Shown here one piece after another: positions 42,048 to 52,924 of a stretch of 64,000 nucleotides of DNA. The stretch spans positions 186,001 through 250,000 of the forward strand of contig CAWHEI010000001.1 of NCBI GenBank assembly GCA_963828415.1. Reading direction: 5' to 3'. The notes under the pieces were generated by a model, which saw only the letters and a program-made list of their open reading frames with translations, was not told where the DNA came from and did not search any database. This DNA is from Sva-07 sp963828415 (GTDB lineage Bacteria > Actinomycetota > Acidimicrobiia > Acidimicrobiales > Ilumatobacteraceae). Both the position numbers and the translations under genes were made by a program. Each line of letters begins with the position of its first letter. Within the stretch, counting starts at the first letter, position 1.

Positions 42048-42770
42048 TCACAGACCTTTCGCGTGGCGGATGCCGTTGTCGAACAGACGCAGACCCAGGT
42101 GGGCGTCGCCGCCGCCCCCTCGAGTGTGGCGAGGATGCTGGCGGCGCACGATGTGGTTCTCGGGATGCGGCATCAGACCGAGCACGACCCCCGACGGGTC
42201 GCACACCCCGGCGATGTCGGCGACCGAGCCATTCGGGTTGGTGCTGCGATAGCGCAGGGCGACCTGGCCAGCGGCGGCGAGCGCGTCGGGATCGGGGTGC
42301 ACGTATCGACCTTCGCCATGAGCGATCGGACAGTGGATCGGATCGGCGATGCCCGTCGTCCACACCGACACACTCGTCGGCACCGGGTCGAGCACGACCC
42401 AGCGGCAGTCGAATCGGCCCTGTGCGTTGTGGCCCAGCGCTCCCGGGAGCAGGCCCGCTGCGGTGAGGACCTGGAACCCGTTGCAGATTCCGATCAACGG
42501 TCGTCCGTCGGCGACGAAGCTGCGCAGCGCATCACCGACGCCGAGCGCGAGGTCGAGCGCCAGCATCCGTCCCGCGCCGAGCGAGTCGGCGTAGCTGAAC
42601 CCACCGGCGACCACGGCGAGGCCGGCATCGTCGAGGAGGCTGGGCTGGGCGACGAGTTCGGTGGCGAGCACGATTCGGGCGTCGGCGCCAGCGCGTTCGA
42701 GGGCGTCCTCGACGTCGCGGTCGCGATTGGTGCCAGGCCCAGCGATCACGAGGGCACGAACCTTGCTCAT
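42048..42770 (-). CDS. purQ: Phosphoribosylformylglycinamidine synthase subunit PurQ (glutaminase)
   Basis: The 240-residue class I amidotransferase starts MSKVRALVIAGPGTNRDRDV. It has the nucleophile motif LIGICNGFQVLTAAGLLPGA with its Cys and a C-terminal GLMPHPENHIV with the catalytic His/Glu. It supplies ammonia to PurL for the FGAR-to-FGAM step. Its start overlaps the purL stop (ATGA), consistent with a stoichiometric complex, and its stop overlaps the purC start region. Confidence 0.95.
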   Translation of the reverse strand: MSKVRALVIAGPGTNRDRDVEDALERAGADARIVLATELVAQPSLLDDAGLAVVAGGFSYADSLGAGRMLALDLALGVGDALRSFVADGRPLIGICNGFQVLTAAGLLPGALGHNAQGRFDCRWVVLDPVPTSVSVWTTGIADPIHCPIAHGEGRYVHPDPDALAAAGQVALRYRSTNPNGSVADIAGVCDPSGVVLGLMPHPENHIVRRQHPRHTRGGGGDAHLGLRLFDNGIRHAKGL

Positions 42771-45572
42771 CGGGTACCACCATGGTTGAACGCATCGGCC
42801 AAGTGGTCGACGGGAATCGGCTCGACGCCGACGATCGACAGCATCGAGTCGTCGGTCACCTCGCCGATTCGACCAGCGGCTCTGCCCATGATCTTCATGA
42901 ACGCGTCGACGCTGCGTGGGCGAACCTCGACGACGAGGCGTCCGGACGACTCGCTGAACAGCGCCGTCGCGGGGTTCTCGTGCGGGAGCGTGTCGACGTG
43001 CGCTCCCAGGCGACCGGCGATGCACATCTCCGCAAGTGCTACGGCGAGGCCGCCTTCGCTGACGTCGTGACATGCCACGACCAGTCCGGCGCGCATCGCT
43101 GCGTGGAGGTGGCGATAGGTCTCAGGAGCATCGGGGTCGGGGGCGGGGGCGACACCGGCACTGGGAGGCGCAGCCTGGACGAGGTCGAGGTGCGATCCCG
43201 CGAACTCGGCTTCGGTCTGGCCGATCAAGATCAGCGCGTTGCCGGGCTCGGCCAGGTCGGGGGTCACGCAGTGATCGGCGTCGGGGACGTGGGCCACGGC
43301 CGTGATCACGAGCGTCGGTGGTACGGCGTGGCGTTGGCCGTCGGCGCCCACGTACTCGTTGTTCAGCGAGTCCTTGCCGGACACGAACGGCGCGTTGTAC
43401 ATGCGGGCGCCCGCACAGCAGCCGTCGACGGCAGCGACCAGCTCACCCAGTGTGGAGGGACGTCTCGGGTCGCCCCACGAGAAGTTGTCGAGCAGCGCCA
43501 CGCGGTCGGGGTCGGCCCCGACCGCGACCACGTTGCGGATCGCCTCGTCGATGACCGCGAACGCCATGGCCTCGGGATCGTGGAGGCCGTACCACGGGTT
43601 CACGCCGATCCCGATGGCGATGCCCTCCTGCGAGCCGGGATCGGCCAGGACCACCCCGTCGGCGGGCCCGTCGGCCGCGGCACCCACGAGCGGACGAACG
43701 ACCGTTGCGCCGAGGATCTCGTGGTCGTACCGGTGGATCGTGTCGGCCTTGGAAGCGATGTTCGGATGGGCGAGCAGTGCGAGGATCGTGGCGGCGGGGT
43801 CGGCCACGGTTCGTCCGGTGCGGTCGTGTCGGTTCGGTGTCGGGAGTTCCGCCGTCATGCGACGCTGTGGACGTCCGTCGTGGAGGAACTCGGTGTCGAG
43901 TTCGACGACGACGTGGCCCTGATGGCGCACCACCAGCTGCCCATCACCCGTGAACACTCCGACATCGGCCAGGCACACGCCGACGCGATCGCACCGCTGT
44001 TGCACCGCCGCGAGGTGCTCGGGCGGCACCGCGATCACCATGCGTTCCTGAGCCTCCGACAACCACACCTCCCACGGGTCGAGACCCGGGTACTTACGCG
44101 GGACGACGTCGAGGTCGATGTCGGCGCCGACGCCTTCGGCCATCTCGCCGATCGCCGACGAGAGCCCGCCGGCACCGCAGTCGGTGATCGCCGAGTAGAG
44201 ATCCTCGGCGCCGATCAGCGCATCGATCAGCAGCTTCTCGACGATCGGGTCACCGATCTGCACGCTGGCGCCGGCGACCTCACCGGTCGTCGCGTCCATC
44301 GTGGCTGACGAGAACGTGGCCCCGCGGATGCCATCACGCCCGGTTGCGCCGCCGAGCACGACGACGCGGTCGCCAGGGAACGGTCCGTCGTGGATCGGGC
44401 GGCTCGGCGCAGTGCCGATGCACCCCGCGAACACGAGCGGGTTGGTGGTGTAGGCGGGGTCGTAGAGCACGGCACCGGCGACGGTCGGCAGGCCGATCTT
44501 GTTGCCGTAGTCCGCGACGCCGTCGATCACGCCGTCTCGGATCCGACGCGGGTGCAGCGCCCCGTCGGGCAGGTCGGCGAGCGGGCAGGTCGGCGGGTCC
44601 GAAGCACAGGATGTCGGTGACGGCGATCGGGCGATGCGCGATGCCCAGCACGTCGCGAATGACGCCGCCGACGCCGGTGTTCGCTCCGCCGAACGGTTCG
44701 ACGGCCGACGGATGGTTGTGGGTCTCGGCCTTGAGCGCGATCGTGGTGCCCTCGGTGAACTCGATGACGCCGGCATTGCCGACGAACGCCGACCGCACGA
44801 ACGGTGCATCGATCGATTCGGTGCACCCGCGGAGTTGAGCCATCAGCGGGGCGACCTCGGCCGGTCCGTCGGGCCCGCCGGTGGTGTCGATGATCGCACG
44901 GAACGTCTTGTGGGCGCAGTGCTCGCTCCACGTCTGGGCGAGTGTCTCGATCTCGACGTCGGTGATGTCGCGGCCAAGGCGTTCGTACTCGTCGCGGATC
45001 ACACGGAGTTCCTCGAGGTCGAGGTACAGCGAACGCTCGACGTTCAACGCCACGAGGCCGTCGTCGTCGAGGCCGCGGATCGTGATCAGTTCGGCGTCCG
45101 CGTGTCCCGGCGCGTCGTCGAGGTGCGGCGGCTCGACGAGCCCGTGTCCCCAACGCTCGATGACCGCGTTCGCGACGACTCGACGCACGATCTCGTCGGC
45201 GAGATCGGCATCGACGGCGGCTCCGAACTCGATCCGGCGGGCGGTGGCCGCGGTCGTGAGTTCGATGCCGAGCTGCAACGCGGCGTGCATCACTGCGTCG
45301 GCAGCAGTGTCGGTGACGCCGGGGAGGAACGTGACCTCGATGCCATCCGCCTGTGGGGGGTCCCAGCTGGCGTGCTGCAGGAGCGGGTCGGCGATCGCTG
45401 CGGCGAGTCGTGTTCGTTGATCGTCATCGAGAGCGCCCGAGACATGGATCACGTCGGCCACCTCAACGGGGTCCGGCAGTGAGAGTCCGAGATGGGCGGC
45501 CGCGGAGCGGATCGAAGCGCCGCGCGGGTCGGGATCGATGGAACGGATGGTCAGGCGATGCCGGTCGGCCAC
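42767..45572 (-). CDS. purL: Phosphoribosylformylglycinamidine synthase PurL with fused PurS-like N-terminus, interrupted by a one-base frameshift
   Basis: From GTG 45572 an N-terminal section of about 190 residues includes a PurS-like repeat (EVTFLPGVTDTAADAVMHAA, AVIERWGHG). The small-PurL core follows with TLAQTWSEHCAHKTFRAIID and LKAETHNHPSAVEPFGGANTGVGG. The frame then changes near 44578-44586. The distal part (LADLPDGALHPRRIRDGVID, DYGNKIGLPTVAGAV, ITDCGAGGLSSAIGEMAEG, SGKDSLNNEY) runs to 42767. Total length 2806 nt is one base over a multiple of three; removing one base gives GPADLPLADLPDGALHP, which fits the family spacing. The gene would encode about 934 residues. It lacks the PurQ domain, which is separate. 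Confidence 0.88.
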
Positions 45573-45612
45573 TGGCCCGACCCTACGGATCGCGTCGGCA
45601 GTGCTCTCGGCG

Positions 45613-45618
45613 ATTGTA
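45613..45618 (-). promoter_or_regulatory. Candidate -10 element upstream of purL
   Basis: On the minus strand the sequence reads TAACATTTTGTACAATCG; TACAAT at 45618-45613 is a good -10 hexamer in an AT-rich island that stands out from the GC-rich surroundings. It lies about 40 nt before the purL GTG. No convincing -35 box is seen at 17 nt. It would drive the whole purine operon. Confidence 0.4.
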
Positions 45619-45717
45619 CAAAATGTTACGTCGCTGCTCGGCGACAGCCCAGCTCGGCGCTCGTTCATCGCAGAGTGGTCTCTTCGATGCCGTTGGACAC
45701 CCGCCTACGCTCGTGGC

Positions 45718-46227
45718 GTGAACTCCGTCGACGAATCTCCTGGCGTGGACGATCATCGACTGGAGCTGCGCAAGGAGGCGTGGGTCATGGCGATGTACGT
45801 CGCTGTGTGCTTGCTTGCTGCGTTGACCGCGGTCGCTGAGCAGGCGTCTGATGGCCACATGCGCGCTCTCGGGATCATCTGGGGAACGACGGTCGGCCTG
45901 ACGCTCGCTCACATCTTTGCGTTTCGCGTGTCGGCCCGAGTGGTGGCGCAAGGGCGAATTCGCCGGAGCGACGCCGACGCGATCGTCGCTCAGCTCGTCG
46001 GCGCGATCGGAGTCGCAGTGCTCGCCACCATCCCGGTGCTCCTGTGGCCGTCGACGGCGGAGCTCGATGTTGTGCGTGAGCTCCTCGCGTTGTCCATCGC
46101 ACTCGTCGGCTTTCAGGTCGCTCGATCGAGCGGAGCGGGGCGGGTCCGTTCCCTCGTCTACGGTGCTTCGCTGCTCGCCGTTGCTGTCACGGTCGCCGTG
46201 CTCAAGAACGTGCTCAGCGGCCATTGA
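45718..46227 (+). CDS. Small integral membrane protein of unknown function
   Basis: From GTG 45718 the product is 169 residues with four hydrophobic segments: AMYVAVCLLAALTAVAE, LGIIWGTTVGLTLAHIFAF, AQLVGAIGVAVLATIPVLL and YGASLLAVAVTVAVLKNVL. The N-terminus is soluble and acidic. I recognise no named family. The gene is divergent from purL and does not overlap any neighbour. A longer upstream frame crosses into purL on the opposite strand and is not accepted. Confidence 0.7.
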   Translation: MNSVDESPGVDDHRLELRKEAWVMAMYVAVCLLAALTAVAEQASDGHMRALGIIWGTTVGLTLAHIFAFRVSARVVAQGRIRRSDADAIVAQLVGAIGVAVLATIPVLLWPSTAELDVVRELLALSIALVGFQVARSSGAGRVRSLVYGASLLAVAVTVAVLKNVLSGH

Positions 46228-46285
46228 GTCGCTGCCAGTCCGGCAATTCGGGGTCGTCGGATCGATCGTTTCGTCGATCCGCGCC

Positions 46286-47358
46286 TCAGAGGCCGAGGCG
46301 GAACAGAACTTCGGCGGTGAGCGGCGAGACCGCGTCGGGCGTCGGGAACATCGGCTGGAACGGGTCGGCCGACACCGAAGTGACGGTGATCGTCTCGCCA
46401 CCGAGTTGCGGAGGCATGATCGACTTGCGCACGATGCCGGTGTCGTCCACCCAGATCTCAATCGTCGGATCCTCGACGCCGTCGAGCCCGGGCTGCACCG
46501 TGATCCCCGGGGGAAGCGGTGGCGCCGGTGGGGGAGAACCGTCGGCGGTCGGGGTCGTGGCGGCGGTCTGGGCCTGCAGGAGCCGGGCGGAGTCGGCCGA
46601 CACCACGAGTCGACGGGCCGGTTCGGTGCCCACGGACGACTCGGTTGCATCGTCGATCGTCGTGAACTGGCGGATTGCCGGCGGGAAGAGTTCGTCGAGG
46701 GTGCGGACCCATCGGCCGCGCCCCATCGAGAAGTCGACGGGGAAGTCGCCGCGAGGCAACGTGTACCACATCGGCTCGTCGATCCTCCGAATGAACGATT
46801 GATCCCACAGTGTCAGGATCTCGATGTCGGGCGTGTCCGTGCGAGGAATGACGACGTGGGTGACGCCGGACTCGAAGTCGGCGGTCACCTCGTAATTCTG
46901 TGTGCCGCCCAACGCGTCGGGTTCGTCGACGGTGAACGTCGCAGTGCGAACGGCCACCGGGGGAGCGGTCGGCATGGGGTACACCAGCGGCGCCGCCGGT
47001 CCGTTGTTCTCGTCGGCGCCGGTGTACTTCTCGACCAGGTCGGGTCCGTAGGTGAATCCCGCGTACGTCAGCCCCCCGATGGCTGCGAGCACGAACAGCC
47101 AACTCATCGATCGCCGGAAGCCGCCTTTCCGTTTCGTCGACTTGCCCGCGGTGGGCGCGGGGGCTCGAACATCGCGGCCGTGAACGGGCTCGAGTCCGTG
47201 GTTGCCGGACGCGGGACCTGAGGGGTCACCGTGGGCAGCATCGGGGCGGCCTGGCTGATCTGACCCGGCCACGCCGCGGGAGCAACGGTCGGTGCCATCG
47301 AGACGGACGGTGGCGGAGGAAACCCGGGCCTCGTCAAGGTGTCGGTCGTGTCATCCAT
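46286..47358 (-). CDS. Proline-rich single-pass membrane protein, probably with a one-base deletion
   Basis: The distal frame (ends 46286) encodes KSTKRKGGFRRSMSWLFVLA, a membrane helix, an extracytoplasmic domain of about 240 residues (TLWDQSFIRRIDEPMWYTLP, GRGRWVRTLDELFPPAIRQF) and no known family. The best N-terminus is in another frame: MDDTTDTLTRPGFPPPPSVS to FTAAMFEPP, with codon third positions strongly G/C. The frames join if one C is restored to the five-C run at 47159-47163, giving EPPAPTAGK. The length of 1073 nt agrees with a single lost base. Without the correction, the frame open from 47272 gives an unconvincing N-terminus. Confidence 0.65.
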
Positions 47359-47419
47359 GCCGACTTCGGTATCGGCGCCCACAGACTGATTCTTGAACGA
47401 TCTGTCGTACGATCCGACC

Positions 47420-48769
47420 ATGACGTCACCCGACCGTCTGAGTGCCGGGAGCTGGGTTGTCGTCGGGGCGGGCTCGGCGGGATGCGTGCTGGCGAACCGG
47501 TTGTCGAGCGATCCGGGCCGGCCGGTCACGCTGATCGAAGCAGGCCCAGACCTCGGCGCCGAGGATCTCCTCGGCCCGCTCGGAGGTCCCGATTTCCTCG
47601 CCGCGCTCGACGTTGCGGGCCGCACCTACCCGTCGTTGCTCGCGACGCGGGCGAGCGGCGGTACGACCAGCGTGTACCAGCGAGGGCGCGGTGTCGGCGG
47701 CTCGTCGACCGTGAATGCCATGGTCGCGCTGCGCGGCGATGCGGAGCTGTACCGGTCGTGGGGATGGAACGATGCCGACGAAGCATGGGCAGCAGTCCAG
47801 CTGCCCCATGAGGTGGCCGAGTATGAGGAGCTCGGCGCCGTCGACAGGGCACTGCTGGCGTCGGCACCCGACGCCGAACGAGCGGAGCTGACACGTCGTG
47901 ACGGTCGCCGGGTCACGTCGGCGGAAGCGTCGCTGTGGCCAGTGCTCGGACGCGAGAATCTCACGCTGCGTGTCGAGTCGCCGGTCGACCGAGTGGTGTT
48001 CGACGGCCGTCGTGCGATCGGGGTGCGCCTGGCCGACGGCGACACGATCCCTGCCGACCATGTGGTGCTGGCGGCCGGAGCGATCCACTCGCCGGCGATC
48101 CTGTTGCGGTCGCGGGTCGACACGCCCGGCGTCGGAACGGGGCTGCAGGATCATCCTTCGGCGCCGTTCACGCTGCTGATGCGCGATGGGGCGGCTGCGT
48201 CGCCGGGCCAACTTGCGATCGGAACGCTGCTCCAGCGCGACCCGTGGCAGTTCCTCCCGATGAATCACCTCGGCGTCGCGGCGCCGGGACTCGGCCTGTT
48301 GATGGCAGCGCTGATGCGGCCGCACGGCAGGGCCGGCACGGTTCGCCTGGCGTCCGACGACCCCACCATCGATCCGCAGGTCGACTTCGCGCTGCTCGAC
48401 GACCAGCGGGACGTGACATCACTCGCCGCCGCGGTGCGCGTGGCGCTCGACCTGCTCGCCACACCGCCGTTTCGCGAGGTCGTCGAGGAGGTGTACATCG
48501 ATGCGCTCGGCACGACCGGCGCAGCGTTGGGTGACGACGCGTCGATCGAACAGTGGGTGCGCGGAGCGGTGGGTGACTACGTGCACGCCTCGAGCACGTG
48601 TGCGATGGGCACGGTGGTCGACGACGACGGTCGTCTCGTCGGCTACGACGGCATCTTCGTGTGTGATGCCTCGGTGTTCCCGTCGATCCCCGACGTCAAC
48701 ACGCACCTACCGACCACGATGCTCGCCGAACGCCTCAGCGCGCGCTGGCTCCGACAACCCTCCGGCTGA
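47420..48769 (+). CDS. GMC-family FAD oxidoreductase (choline dehydrogenase/MftG-like)
   Basis: From ATG 47420 the product is 449 residues, opening MTSPDRLSAGSWVVVGAGSA, the ADP-binding motif GAGSAGCVLANRLSSDPGR. The second GMC signature ATRASGGTTSVYQRGRGVGG and DHVVLAAGAIHSPAILLRS follow. Near the C-terminus the active-site region reads YVHASSTCAMGTVVDDDGRLVG and INTHLP-like PDVNTHLPTTMLAERL. The enzyme oxidises alcohols. At about 450 residues it is short for the family (500-560), and MftG of the mycofactocin system is similarly short. No mycofactocin genes are adjacent, so I leave the role open. Confidence 0.82.
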   Translation: MTSPDRLSAGSWVVVGAGSAGCVLANRLSSDPGRPVTLIEAGPDLGAEDLLGPLGGPDFLAALDVAGRTYPSLLATRASGGTTSVYQRGRGVGGSSTVNAMVALRGDAELYRSWGWNDADEAWAAVQLPHEVAEYEELGAVDRALLASAPDAERAELTRRDGRRVTSAEASLWPVLGRENLTLRVESPVDRVVFDGRRAIGVRLADGDTIPADHVVLAAGAIHSPAILLRSRVDTPGVGTGLQDHPSAPFTLLMRDGAAASPGQLAIGTLLQRDPWQFLPMNHLGVAAPGLGLLMAALMRPHGRAGTVRLASDDPTIDPQVDFALLDDQRDVTSLAAAVRVALDLLATPPFREVVEEVYIDALGTTGAALGDDASIEQWVRGAVGDYVHASSTCAMGTVVDDDGRLVGYDGIFVCDASVFPSIPDVNTHLPTTMLAERLSARWLRQPSG

Positions 48770-48780
48770 ACCCGCACTGC

Positions 48781-48818
48781 GGTGAGCGAGGTGACCGTAT
48801 GCGGCGGTTTGGCTCATC
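48781..48818. repeat. Single 38-nt family A palindrome
   Basis: GGTGAGCGAGGTGACCGTAT and so on to GGCTCATC matches the tandem units at 10880-11170 apart from a few bases near the left arm. It lies 12 nt after the GMC oxidoreductase stop and 45 nt before the metallo-hydrolase start. Confidence 0.9.
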
Positions 48819-48862
48819 GTGGGCGGCGTGTCGGACAGACCCGGCCGTGTCAAGATGCACCG

Positions 48863-49824
<962 letters not shown>

Positions 49825-49828
<4 letters not shown>

Positions 49829-51090
49829 CCGAGCCGACGCCGACGAACCCTGCGGCAGAACACATCGACGTCGTCGTGATCGGCGACGGCCCGGCAGGCA
49901 GTGCGCTGGCGCGTGCGTGTCATGTGCACGGGATCGAGGTTGCGCTGATCGGTGACAACGCTGAGTGGAGCGCCACCTACAGCACGTGGACCGACGACCT
50001 CGTCGACGCCGCCGGGGAAGAACTGCTCGACCTCGACGCAGTGGTCGCGACCGCAAGCGGGGAAGTGTGGGCGTACGGGGCAAAGTCCCATCGGCTCACT
50101 CGGACCTATTCCACGCTCGACAACGCTCGCCTGCGATCCGAGCTGCGCGCCGGCGTCACGCACCGCATTGCCCGAGTGATCGACGTGACCGTCGGGCCGG
50201 TCGGCAGCAGCGTCGGACATCGCCTCGATCTCGACGACGGCAGCGCACCAGCCGCCCGCGTCGTCATCGATGCCACCGGGTGGCCTGCCCGCTTCGCCCG
50301 CCGTGGCGGCGAGCAGGCTCCCGCATGGCAGACCGCACTCGGCGTCGTGTTGCCCGAGCCCCCGATCGGCGATCTCGGCCAACCGACGTTCATGGACTTC
50401 CGTCGGGTGCTCGGCCCGGACGGCGCGCCGTCGACGGTCGGACCCAGCGGCGTGACCACGTTCTGCTACTCGCTGCCCATGGCCGACGGTTGGCTCGTCG
50501 AAGAGACGGTGTTGGCCGCCCGTCCGGCGATCGAACCGATCGCCCTCCTGCCGCGTCTGGCAGCGCGGCTCGGTCGGCACCCCGACAGCGTGCTCGCCGA
50601 CGCCGTGCGCACCGAGTACGTGCGGATCCCGCTCGGCGGGTCGCGGCCCAGCCCTGGTCAGCCGATCATCGCCTTCGGTGCCGCGGCCGGCTACGTGCAT
50701 GCGGCGACCGGATTCTCCGTTGCGGCGTCGATACGCGCCGCACCGCGTGTCGCAGCGGCGATCGGTCGAGCGTTGGAGGCATCGTCGGGGGTCGCCGATC
50801 CGGCTCCGATCGCCGAGGCCGTGTGGCCGAGTTCGATGCGCCGCACTCGCGTCTTGCACGACTACGGCCTCGAGGTGCTTCTCGATCTCGATGACGACGA
50901 GGTGCGTGACTTCTTCGACGCCTTCTTCGACCTGCCGGTCGATGACTGGACGGCCTATCTCCGGGTGGACACCCCACCCGGAGAGGTCAGCGCCGTGATG
51001 GCTCGTCTGTTCCGATCGTCGAGGTGGCAGCTCCGGCGTCGACTGGCGGGTCGGAATCCGGCGTCGTTGGCTCGTCTGCTGCGCCCATGA
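49825..51090 (+). CDS. crtL: Lycopene cyclase family flavoprotein
   Basis: The 421-residue product starts at GTG 49825. It has the FAD-binding DVVVIGDGPAGSALARACHVH, the lycopene-cyclase block WLVEETVLAARPAIEPIALL (the EET motif) and the C-terminal GAAAGYVHAATGFSVAASIR (the conserved HPATGYS-type segment). These are characteristic of the CrtL-type beta-cyclases that close the rings of lycopene at the membrane. No other carotenoid genes are in view. The last 104 bp overlap the SURF1 gene on the opposite strand. CrtL-like enzymes with other substrates exist, so the exact product is inferred. Confidence 0.85.
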
Positions 51091-51835
51091 GTGCGTCACG
51101 GCGTCGTGAACGGATCGAACGGCGAACGGCGAGCACCCAGCCGATCAGCACGCAGGTTGCGAAGATGAACCACTGTGCCGCATACGACAGGTGCGGGCCT
51201 TCGTCGAGTGTGGGAGCAGGAACAGGCACCGGATCGTTTGGGCCGGGCGCCGGGATCGCATCGACCAGATCGAGGTAGACCGGCGCCATCTCGCCGGGAA
51301 GTTGGGCGGCCAGTTGATCGAGGTCGATGCGGCGCACCTCGACGACCGGCTCGGCGCCGTCGTTGGCGTCGGTCAACTCTCCGAGTTGACGCGATTGCGG
51401 AACGCGCACTCGGGCCAGGACCTCTGTCTCGACCGTCGGGGCTGGGGGAGTGTCGGAACCGAGCGGGATGAAGCCCCGGTTGACGATCACCGTCGTGCCG
51501 TCGGCCTCGGTCAGGGCGCTGAGCACGTTGTCGCCGGCGACGCCGTCCTGCGAGCGGTTGAACCAGATCACCTGGTCGGCGAGGTAGGTGCCCGACACGA
51601 TCACCTGGCGCCACTCGATCGACTCGGGATCGTTGCCGGCGTCAGCTAGCACCTCGTCGAACGGTGCCGGCGGCTCGGCGATCTGTTCCGTGACGAGATC
51701 GTTGAATGCCCGGCGCTGGTCGAGGCGATCGAGCTGCCACAGGGCGAGCCAGATCATCAGCGCGATCGATCCGAACACGAGCACGTGGAACGCGATCCAC
51801 TTCGGACGCAGGAGGAACCCGTACATCTCGGGCAC
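50987..51835 (-). CDS. SURF1 family cytochrome oxidase biogenesis protein
   Basis: The 282-residue protein has the SURF1 layout: an N-terminal helix (WIAFHVLVFGSIALMIWLAL, then WQLDRLDQRRAFN), an extracytoplasmic domain with the signatures WRQVIVSGTYLADQVIWFNR and TTVIVNRGFIPLG, and a C-terminal helix (AAQWFIFATCVLIGWVLAVR). It assists haem a insertion into cytochrome c oxidase. An ATG three codons inside the start is an alternative. The 3' end overlaps the convergent lycopene cyclase gene by 104 bp. It indicates an aa3-type terminal oxidase, the likely electron sink for CO oxidation. Confidence 0.9.
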   Translation of the reverse strand: MPEMYGFLLRPKWIAFHVLVFGSIALMIWLALWQLDRLDQRRAFNDLVTEQIAEPPAPFDEVLADAGNDPESIEWRQVIVSGTYLADQVIWFNRSQDGVAGDNVLSALTEADGTTVIVNRGFIPLGSDTPPAPTVETEVLARVRVPQSRQLGELTDANDGAEPVVEVRRIDLDQLAAQLPGEMAPVYLDLVDAIPAPGPNDPVPVPAPTLDEGPHLSYAAQWFIFATCVLIGWVLAVRRSIRSRRRDALMGAADEPTTPDSDPPVDAGAATSTIGTDEPSRR

Positions 51836-51871
51836 GACGGTAGCGGTCGCCGAGCACTACCGTGCCGCGCC

Positions 51872-52915
51872 ATGCTCGCAGAAGACGTCACGTCCGAATG
51901 GCTCTCGTCGACGCTCGGCGGTGACGTCGGCCCGATCAGCCAGCAGCGCATCGGCGACGGGCACATCGGCGTGAACGTGCGCGTCGCCATGCCCGAATCC
52001 GAGGCGTCGCTGCCGCGGTCGGTCGTGGTGAAGCTGCCTGCCACCGACGAAACGAGCCTCACGACGGCGGCGATGCTGCGGCACTACGAGCGCGAAACCC
52101 GCTTCTACACCGAGCTCGCATCCACCGTCGACATGCGCGTGCCGGCCTGCCTCCACGGCGACTGGACCCCAGCGACGAATGCGTTCGTGCTGGTGCTCGA
52201 AGACATGGCGCCGGCGACGCAGGGCGACCAACTGACGGGTTGCACCCTCGACCAGGCCCGCGATGCCGTCCGCGAGCTGGCCAAGTTGCACGGTCCTCGA
52301 TGGGACGATCCGTCGCTGTACGACATCGACTGGATCGAGCACGACAAGGGCGACGCCGGTGACGAGGCGGGAGCCGGGCTGGCGATGATGTGGCAGATGT
52401 TCTTCCCGGGCTTCGCGGGGACGTACCGCTCGCACCTGAGTGCTGACGAGTTCGAGCTGGCCGAGCGGTTCGGCGGTGCCATCTCGACGTGGCGAGGCGG
52501 ACGGAGCGGGCCGAAGACGATCACGCACGGCGACTACCGGCTCGACAACATGCTGTTCGCCACACCGCAGGGCGGACCGCCGGTCACGGTCGTCGACTGG
52601 CAGACCCCTGCTCATGGCAGCCCGATCACGGATCTGTCGTACTTCATCGGCGCTGGGCTGCTGCCCGACGATCGCCGGGCGCACGAACGCGATCTCGTCG
52701 CGGTGTATCTGGAAGCGCTCGGGGCCTACGGGATCACTCTCGACGAAGGGTGGGCGTGGGAGCAGTACCGGCGGGACGCGTTCGCCGGGTTGGCCGTGGC
52801 GGCGATGGCGTCACAGATCGTCACGCTCAACGACCGCAGCGAAGCAATGTTCGGTGCCATGGCCCAACGTCACCTCCGCCAAGCCCTCGATCTGGATTCC
52901 TTCAGCCTGATCTAG
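51872..52915 (+). CDS. Aminoglycoside phosphotransferase-fold (APH/ecdysteroid-kinase-like) protein
   Basis: From ATG 51872 the product is 347 residues. It has the kinase-like N-lobe (PRSVVVKLPATDETSLTTAA, ETRFYTELAS), the catalytic loop TITHGDYRLDNMLFATPQGG (HGDxxxxN with Asp and Asn) and VTVVDWQTPAHGSPITDLSY with the metal-binding Asp. These are hallmarks of the DUF1679/EcKinase-like branch common in acyl-CoA-metabolising actinobacteria. The natural substrate is unknown; a real antibiotic kinase role is unlikely without further evidence. An S9 peptidase follows 9 nt later. It is divergent from the SURF1 gene (36 bp between starts). Confidence 0.82.
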   Translation: MLAEDVTSEWLSSTLGGDVGPISQQRIGDGHIGVNVRVAMPESEASLPRSVVVKLPATDETSLTTAAMLRHYERETRFYTELASTVDMRVPACLHGDWTPATNAFVLVLEDMAPATQGDQLTGCTLDQARDAVRELAKLHGPRWDDPSLYDIDWIEHDKGDAGDEAGAGLAMMWQMFFPGFAGTYRSHLSADEFELAERFGGAISTWRGGRSGPKTITHGDYRLDNMLFATPQGGPPVTVVDWQTPAHGSPITDLSYFIGAGLLPDDRRAHERDLVAVYLEALGAYGITLDEGWAWEQYRRDAFAGLAVAAMASQIVTLNDRSEAMFGAMAQRHLRQALDLDSFSLI

Positions 52916-52924
52916 CCTGCGCGG

